Assembly (NCBI GenBank): GCA_903897205.1
Contig: CAIUAS010000019.1
Location: 1-8,956, forward strand
Length of the DNA stretch: 8,956 bases
Direction of reading: 5' to 3'
From: an uncultured Gammaproteobacteria bacterium
Lineage (GTDB): Bacteria > Pseudomonadota > Gammaproteobacteria > CAIUAS01
Shown: positions 6,133-8,956 of the stretch, one piece after another
How the letters are laid out: each line of letters starts with the position of its first letter
Numbering within the stretch: position 1 is the first letter of the stretch
Program-made: the position numbers and the translations under genes
Notes under the pieces: model-generated
The model's database searches: none
What the model was told of the DNA's origin: nothing
The model's input: the letters and a program-made list of their open reading frames with translations, nothing else

Positions 6133-7014
6133 ACCAAGGCTTTTTATGGCGTCGGCTAAATCCTGAGCAATATCAATAAAATTAGTTGCATGTGCAATAG
6201 TATTGCTGGTGATTATTTGGCTAACGCCAGTGGCCATTAATTCTTGATAAGCATTGTCGGCAAAAATAGCGTGTACCCCTATGCAGATCGGTGTGGCTTT
6301 AAGGTATTTCTTCAGTTGTTTGACCGTTTCAATCATCGTTTTTGCCGTTGAAATAATATCGTCAATCAAGATTGGATTGTGATAATAATACTGGGTTATT
6401 TCAGGTAAATTAATTTCAATCTCATGATCACCGCTGCGAAGTTTCTCTAATATAAGAAAAGGGGCTTGCACATCGGCAGCGATTTCGGCAACCCATTGCT
6501 GGCTTTCATTGTCAGGCCCTATTAATAAGGGATTTTTAACGTTGGTTTTTATCCATTTGGCTATTGCTTTAGTTGCATGAATCACGTGGGAGGGAATGGT
6601 GTAAATTTCAGCGAGTGAGCGATAACGATGTAAATGTGGATCGATGGTTAATAACGAGTCAGTATAATGCGATAAAAGTCTGGCAAAGTAGTTAGCAGAA
6701 ATACCTTCACCTGGTTGAAAACGTTTATCCTGCCGCATATAAGCTAAATAGGGGGCTATCAGATGCACACCCTTAGCACCTAATTCCCGCGCGGTTTCAC
6801 TTAAAAATAATAAAGGCAGTATTTTCTCGTTAGGCTGATTCAGGCTGGCAATAATAATAACTTCACGTTGCGCAACGTCAGTATTAATTTTTATTTTTAT
6901 TTCTTTATCGGGAAAGCGATGCAAATCAAGCTCACCGTATTCTGCTAATAATAGTTTGCATAGTTTATCGGCTAATATTTCATTACCTGGTAAAGCGAAT
7001 ATGATAGGGTTCAT
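6121..7014 (-). CDS. Ribose-phosphate diphosphokinase (PRPP synthetase) family protein, divergent
   Basis: PRPP synthetases transfer pyrophosphate from ATP to ribose 5-phosphate in the cytosol, feeding nucleotide, histidine and tryptophan synthesis. This 297-residue protein is shorter than the housekeeping bacterial enzyme (about 315) and closer to archaeal-type forms. Visible family elements are LHRFPDKEIKI (31-41), the ATP-site YLAYMRQDKRFQPGEG (89-104), DPHLHRYRSLAEI (125-137) with the usual histidine, IGPDNESQQWV (165-175), the flexible-loop KLRSG (191-195) and the PRPP loop ILIDDIISTAKTM (215-227). In that loop the usual Asp-Thr-Gly/Ala-Gly-Thr is Ser-Thr-Ala-Lys-Thr, so phosphate binding may differ. 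Its start overlaps the phosphorylase stop (TAATG), with GGAG 8 bases upstream. It could be a true PRPP synthetase, or a paralogue serving the phosphorylase beside it. The organism's main prs would be elsewhere. Confidence 0.87.
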   Translation of the reverse strand: MNPIIFALPGNEILADKLCKLLLAEYGELDLHRFPDKEIKIKINTDVAQREVIIIASLNQPNEKILPLLFLSETARELGAKGVHLIAPYLAYMRQDKRFQPGEGISANYFARLLSHYTDSLLTIDPHLHRYRSLAEIYTIPSHVIHATKAIAKWIKTNVKNPLLIGPDNESQQWVAEIAADVQAPFLILEKLRSGDHEIEINLPEITQYYYHNPILIDDIISTAKTMIETVKQLKKYLKATPICIGVHAIFADNAYQELMATGVSQIITSNTIAHATNFIDIAQDLADAIKSLGLLQ

Positions 7015-8522
7015 TAAGATGGCTCCATTACAAATATATGGTTTCCTTGTTCTATATAACTTAAAGCGTAAGCTAATTCACCGCGTGTTTCTGCATGGAT
7101 AGTAAATAGTGGTTGTTGTTTTTCCACGACTACATCAGCTTTTATTAGTAACTCAACGCCGGCAGCTTTGGCCTGAGGTGCGCCCGCTAATTTGGCTATT
7201 TTCGCTAAACGTCGATTATTAATAGCCGTTATTTTTCCAGCCTGTTTGGCGGTGACGATATGGGTGAATGTGGCTTTCGGTGGCGTTCGCATTCCACCTT
7301 GCGCTTCACAAATGGCTTGAAATTTCTGCCAGGCTTTGCCGCTTGCTAATAGTTGCTCTGCCAATTGGCGTCCTGTGCCTGGTTTAATTTGTTGTGAAAA
7401 TTCCAATACTTCACTGGCAATTAATAAAGCTCTCTCTTTTAAATCAGCCGGTGCGTTAGTTTTATTTTGCAAAACGGCCAATACATCATGGGCTTCTAAA
7501 GCAGGCCCTATGCCATTGCCTATGGGCTGTGAACCATCGGTAAATAGCGTGCAAATATTAATACCTAACTTTTTGCCAACAGTGATTAATTGGTTTTTTA
7601 ATTGTTCTGCGGCCGCTTGATCTCGCACCTTCGCTGTTTTGCCTATAGGAATATCAATGATCACATGGGTAGAACCTGCGGCGATCTTTTTAGAAAGGAC
7701 AGAAGCAACTAATTGACCTTCGCTATCAATATCAAGCGCATTTTCAATGCGAATTAGAATATCATCCGTAGGACTTAAACTTACGGCGCCGCCCCAAATA
7801 ATGCAGCCGTTTTCTTGGGCGACGACTTTTCGCATGCTAGCCACATCTAAATTAACGGGCGCTAAGACTTCCATAGTATCTGCGGTGCCAGCAGGTGAAG
7901 TAATGGCCCTTGATGAAGTTTTTGGCATCATTAAACCAAAGGCCGTTACAATGGGCACCACGATTAAGCTGGTGCGATTGCCAGGCAATCCACCCACACA
8001 ATGTTTATCAACGACCACCGCAGCATTCCAATGGAGCCGAGTTCCTGCTTCAACCATGGCTTGCGTTAAATCAATAATTTCCGCTGGATTTAAGCCTTTC
8101 CCCGTGCAAGCGGCAAGAAAAGCAGCTACTTCGATATCTGAATAATAACCTTGCGTGATGTCCGTAATAATATTGCTAATTTCGTCTTTATTCAGGGTAT
8201 TTCCATACACTTTGGCTCGCATATAACTTAACGATAATAAAGGTTGTGGGTGCGATAATTGAATAATATCACCTGGCTGTGCTTGTAATAAATCCCAGGC
8301 GTAATTAGAAAGCGTTGCTTCATTAGGGGCTAAAAGAGTATTTTCAAAAATATTGAGTGTAGCCAGAATGTGTCGATTATTTAAGCTAACTAACACGCGC
8401 GCTTGTGCTTCAAAACCTTCGGAGCGGCATATATGACAATCTTTACGCATATAAATAACGGCTTCTTTATAAGTATCAATGCCTAAATGTTTTAAGCGTA
8501 AAGTATTATGATTTTCTGCCAT
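7014..8522 (-). CDS. Thymidine phosphorylase family protein, type 2 (AMP phosphorylase-like)
   Basis: This cytosolic phosphorylase of 502 residues matches the long type 2 subfamily, whose archaeal members (about 503 residues) phosphorolyse AMP and other nucleoside monophosphates to ribose 1,5-bisphosphate. Bacterial members are usually annotated as putative thymidine phosphorylase. An N-terminal extra domain (about 1-95) includes MRKDCHICRSEGFEAQARV (25-43) with a CxxC pair. The catalytic part follows, with KHCVGGLPGNRTS (173-185) for phosphate, the signature SSRAITSPAGTADTMEVL (203-220) and GCIIWGGAVSLSPTDDI (239-255). The C-terminal alpha/beta domain runs from about 410. The start at 8522 has AGGAGG 7 bases upstream, the strongest ribosome binding site here. 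The stop overlaps the PRPP synthetase homologue's start by one base. It lies 57 bases after a fatty-acyl-AMP ligase. Family is certain; thymidine versus AMP as substrate is not resolved by motifs I can see. Confidence 0.92.
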   Translation of the reverse strand: MAENHNTLRLKHLGIDTYKEAVIYMRKDCHICRSEGFEAQARVLVSLNNRHILATLNIFENTLLAPNEATLSNYAWDLLQAQPGDIIQLSHPQPLLSLSYMRAKVYGNTLNKDEISNIITDITQGYYSDIEVAAFLAACTGKGLNPAEIIDLTQAMVEAGTRLHWNAAVVVDKHCVGGLPGNRTSLIVVPIVTAFGLMMPKTSSRAITSPAGTADTMEVLAPVNLDVASMRKVVAQENGCIIWGGAVSLSPTDDILIRIENALDIDSEGQLVASVLSKKIAAGSTHVIIDIPIGKTAKVRDQAAAEQLKNQLITVGKKLGINICTLFTDGSQPIGNGIGPALEAHDVLAVLQNKTNAPADLKERALLIASEVLEFSQQIKPGTGRQLAEQLLASGKAWQKFQAICEAQGGMRTPPKATFTHIVTAKQAGKITAINNRRLAKIAKLAGAPQAKAAGVELLIKADVVVEKQQPLFTIHAETRGELAYALSYIEQGNHIFVMEPS

Positions 8523-8529
8523 TTTAAAA

Positions 8530-8535
8530 CCTCCT
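8530..8535 (-). promoter_or_regulatory. Consensus ribosome binding site of the phosphorylase
   Basis: AGGAGG (with CAGGAGGTT around it) lies 7 bases before the ATG at 8522. It is a near-perfect complement to the 16S tail and stronger than the sites of the other genes here, suggesting efficient translation that does not depend on the upstream gene. Confidence 0.85.
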
Positions 8536-8579
8536 GTTCTAAATATTAAGGCGCGTTGCGTGGCTATTGTAAGCGTTTT

Positions 8580-8956
8580 TTAAGTTTCATCGGCTAAGGG
8601 CAGAAGCGGTAAGGTACCAGATAAATACTGTTGTTTACAGCGCCGCCTTTGTAGTTTTCCGCTGGTAGTTAGTGGGATACCGTGTCGTGTAACGAAAACT
8701 ATATTGTGCGCAGTAATACCATGAGTCGTCAATAAACGTTTTTTTATATTTTTAACAAGCTCATTGTTTTGTGCAATAGTAATGACTTTATGCAGTTGAA
8801 TGACAATAATTAATTTTTCTTCTTCTTGTTCATCCAGTGAGAAAGCAATCACGGAATTATATTTAATTAGCTCGCTGCATTCTATTACCGTTTCTTCAAA
8901 GTCTTGTGGGGCATAATTTTTACCATGAATAATAATAAGATCTTTATAACGACTAA
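8580..8956 (-). CDS. Fatty-acyl-AMP ligase / AMP-dependent synthetase, C-terminal part (start beyond window)
   Basis: The last 124 residues are visible; the gene begins right of base 8956. The fragment opens with SRYKDLIIIHGKNYAPQDFE, which is the hinge and A8 region of adenylate-forming enzymes in the form typical of fatty-acyl-AMP ligases (R.KDLIII.G.N.YPQD.E). It ends with PLTTSGKLQRRRCKQQYLSG, the A10 motif whose lysine contacts the acyl-adenylate. Such enzymes activate fatty acids as adenylates for loading onto acyl carrier proteins in lipid or polyketide synthesis. The frame stays open to the window edge, so the GTG within it near 8852 is not a start. It probably belongs to the same transcript as the phosphorylase downstream (57-base gap, no clear terminator), though the functions look unrelated. 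FAAL rather than acyl-CoA ligase is likely, but the diagnostic insertion lies outside the window. Confidence 0.85.
   Translation of the reverse strand, partial: SRYKDLIIIHGKNYAPQDFEETVIECSELIKYNSVIAFSLDEQEEEKLIIVIQLHKVITIAQNNELVKNIKKRLLTTHGITAHNIVFVTRHGIPLTTSGKLQRRRCKQQYLSGTLPLLPLADET

Noticed and set aside
5634..6137. Two minus-strand frames of 73 and 79 codons inside the DUF917-family gene
   Set aside because: Antisense shadows without family resemblance. The PRPP synthetase homologue ends at 6121, so neither extends it.
7336..7620. 94-codon plus-strand open frame inside the phosphorylase gene
   Set aside because: Antisense to conserved coding sequence and without a recognisable motif; treated as a shadow.
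7747..8145. 132-codon open frame on the plus strand inside the phosphorylase gene
   Set aside because: It lies fully antisense to a well-matched conserved enzyme, has no ribosome binding site I can see, and its product resembles no family. It is a shadow of the real gene's codon pattern.
8523..8579. Separate promoter for the phosphorylase (TTACAA, 18 bases, TAATAT on the minus strand)
   Set aside because: Only three of six -35 bases and four of six -10 bases match; too weak to annotate, though internal initiation cannot be excluded.
1..8956. CRISPR array, toxin-antitoxin pair, phage or defence cassette
   Set aside because: No regularly spaced direct repeats, no small paired toxin-like frames, and all sizeable genes match metabolic, transport or regulatory families.

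Overview
The window looks like a stretch of low-GC gammaproteobacterial chromosome. The protein types suggest the order Legionellales (Legionella, Coxiella, Berkiella and relatives): a bacterial OPT transporter, a PAS-LuxR regulator, a type 2 thymidine/AMP phosphorylase coupled to a short PRPP synthetase, and a fatty-acyl-AMP ligase. This placement is inferred from gene content and base composition, not from a marker gene. No rRNA, tRNA, CRISPR array, phage gene or transposase is visible.

Left block, minus strand (1-2246): a 676-residue OPT-family transporter is followed 31 bases downstream by the start of an NADPH-dependent FMN reductase, which is cut by the window edge. The two probably form one transcript driven from a promoter near 2282-2311. 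A divergent PAS-LuxR regulator (2505-3233, plus strand) shares the 258-base intergenic region with the transporter.

Middle block, plus strand (3235-6132): a 126-base inverted-repeat element resembling a MITE sits one base after the luxR stop. Its right end supplies a perfect TATAAT box pointing into a two-gene operon. That operon encodes a HyuA-type hydantoinase/oxoprolinase and a DUF917/S-methyl-thiohydantoin desulfurase-family protein, joined by a TAATG stop-start overlap. They probably process a hydantoin-like or cyclic amide ring; the substrate cannot be read from the sequence.

Right block, minus strand (6121-8956): the C-terminal part of a fatty-acyl-AMP ligase is followed by a type 2 thymidine/AMP phosphorylase-like enzyme with a very strong ribosome binding site. 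Next, again with a TAATG overlap, comes a divergent PRPP synthetase homologue. The last two suggest a nucleoside or nucleotide phosphorolysis to PRPP salvage unit.

The middle and right operons converge and overlap by 12 bases. The overlap is a perfect palindrome (TTATTGCAATAA), so both proteins end in Leu-Leu-Gln.

The points most worth following are the mobile-looking inverted-repeat element and its outward -10 box, the phosphorylase/PRPP synthetase pair with its altered PRPP loop, the hydantoinase/DUF917 pair without HyuB, and the shared palindromic gene ends. I did not find a clearly new defence or mobile system.
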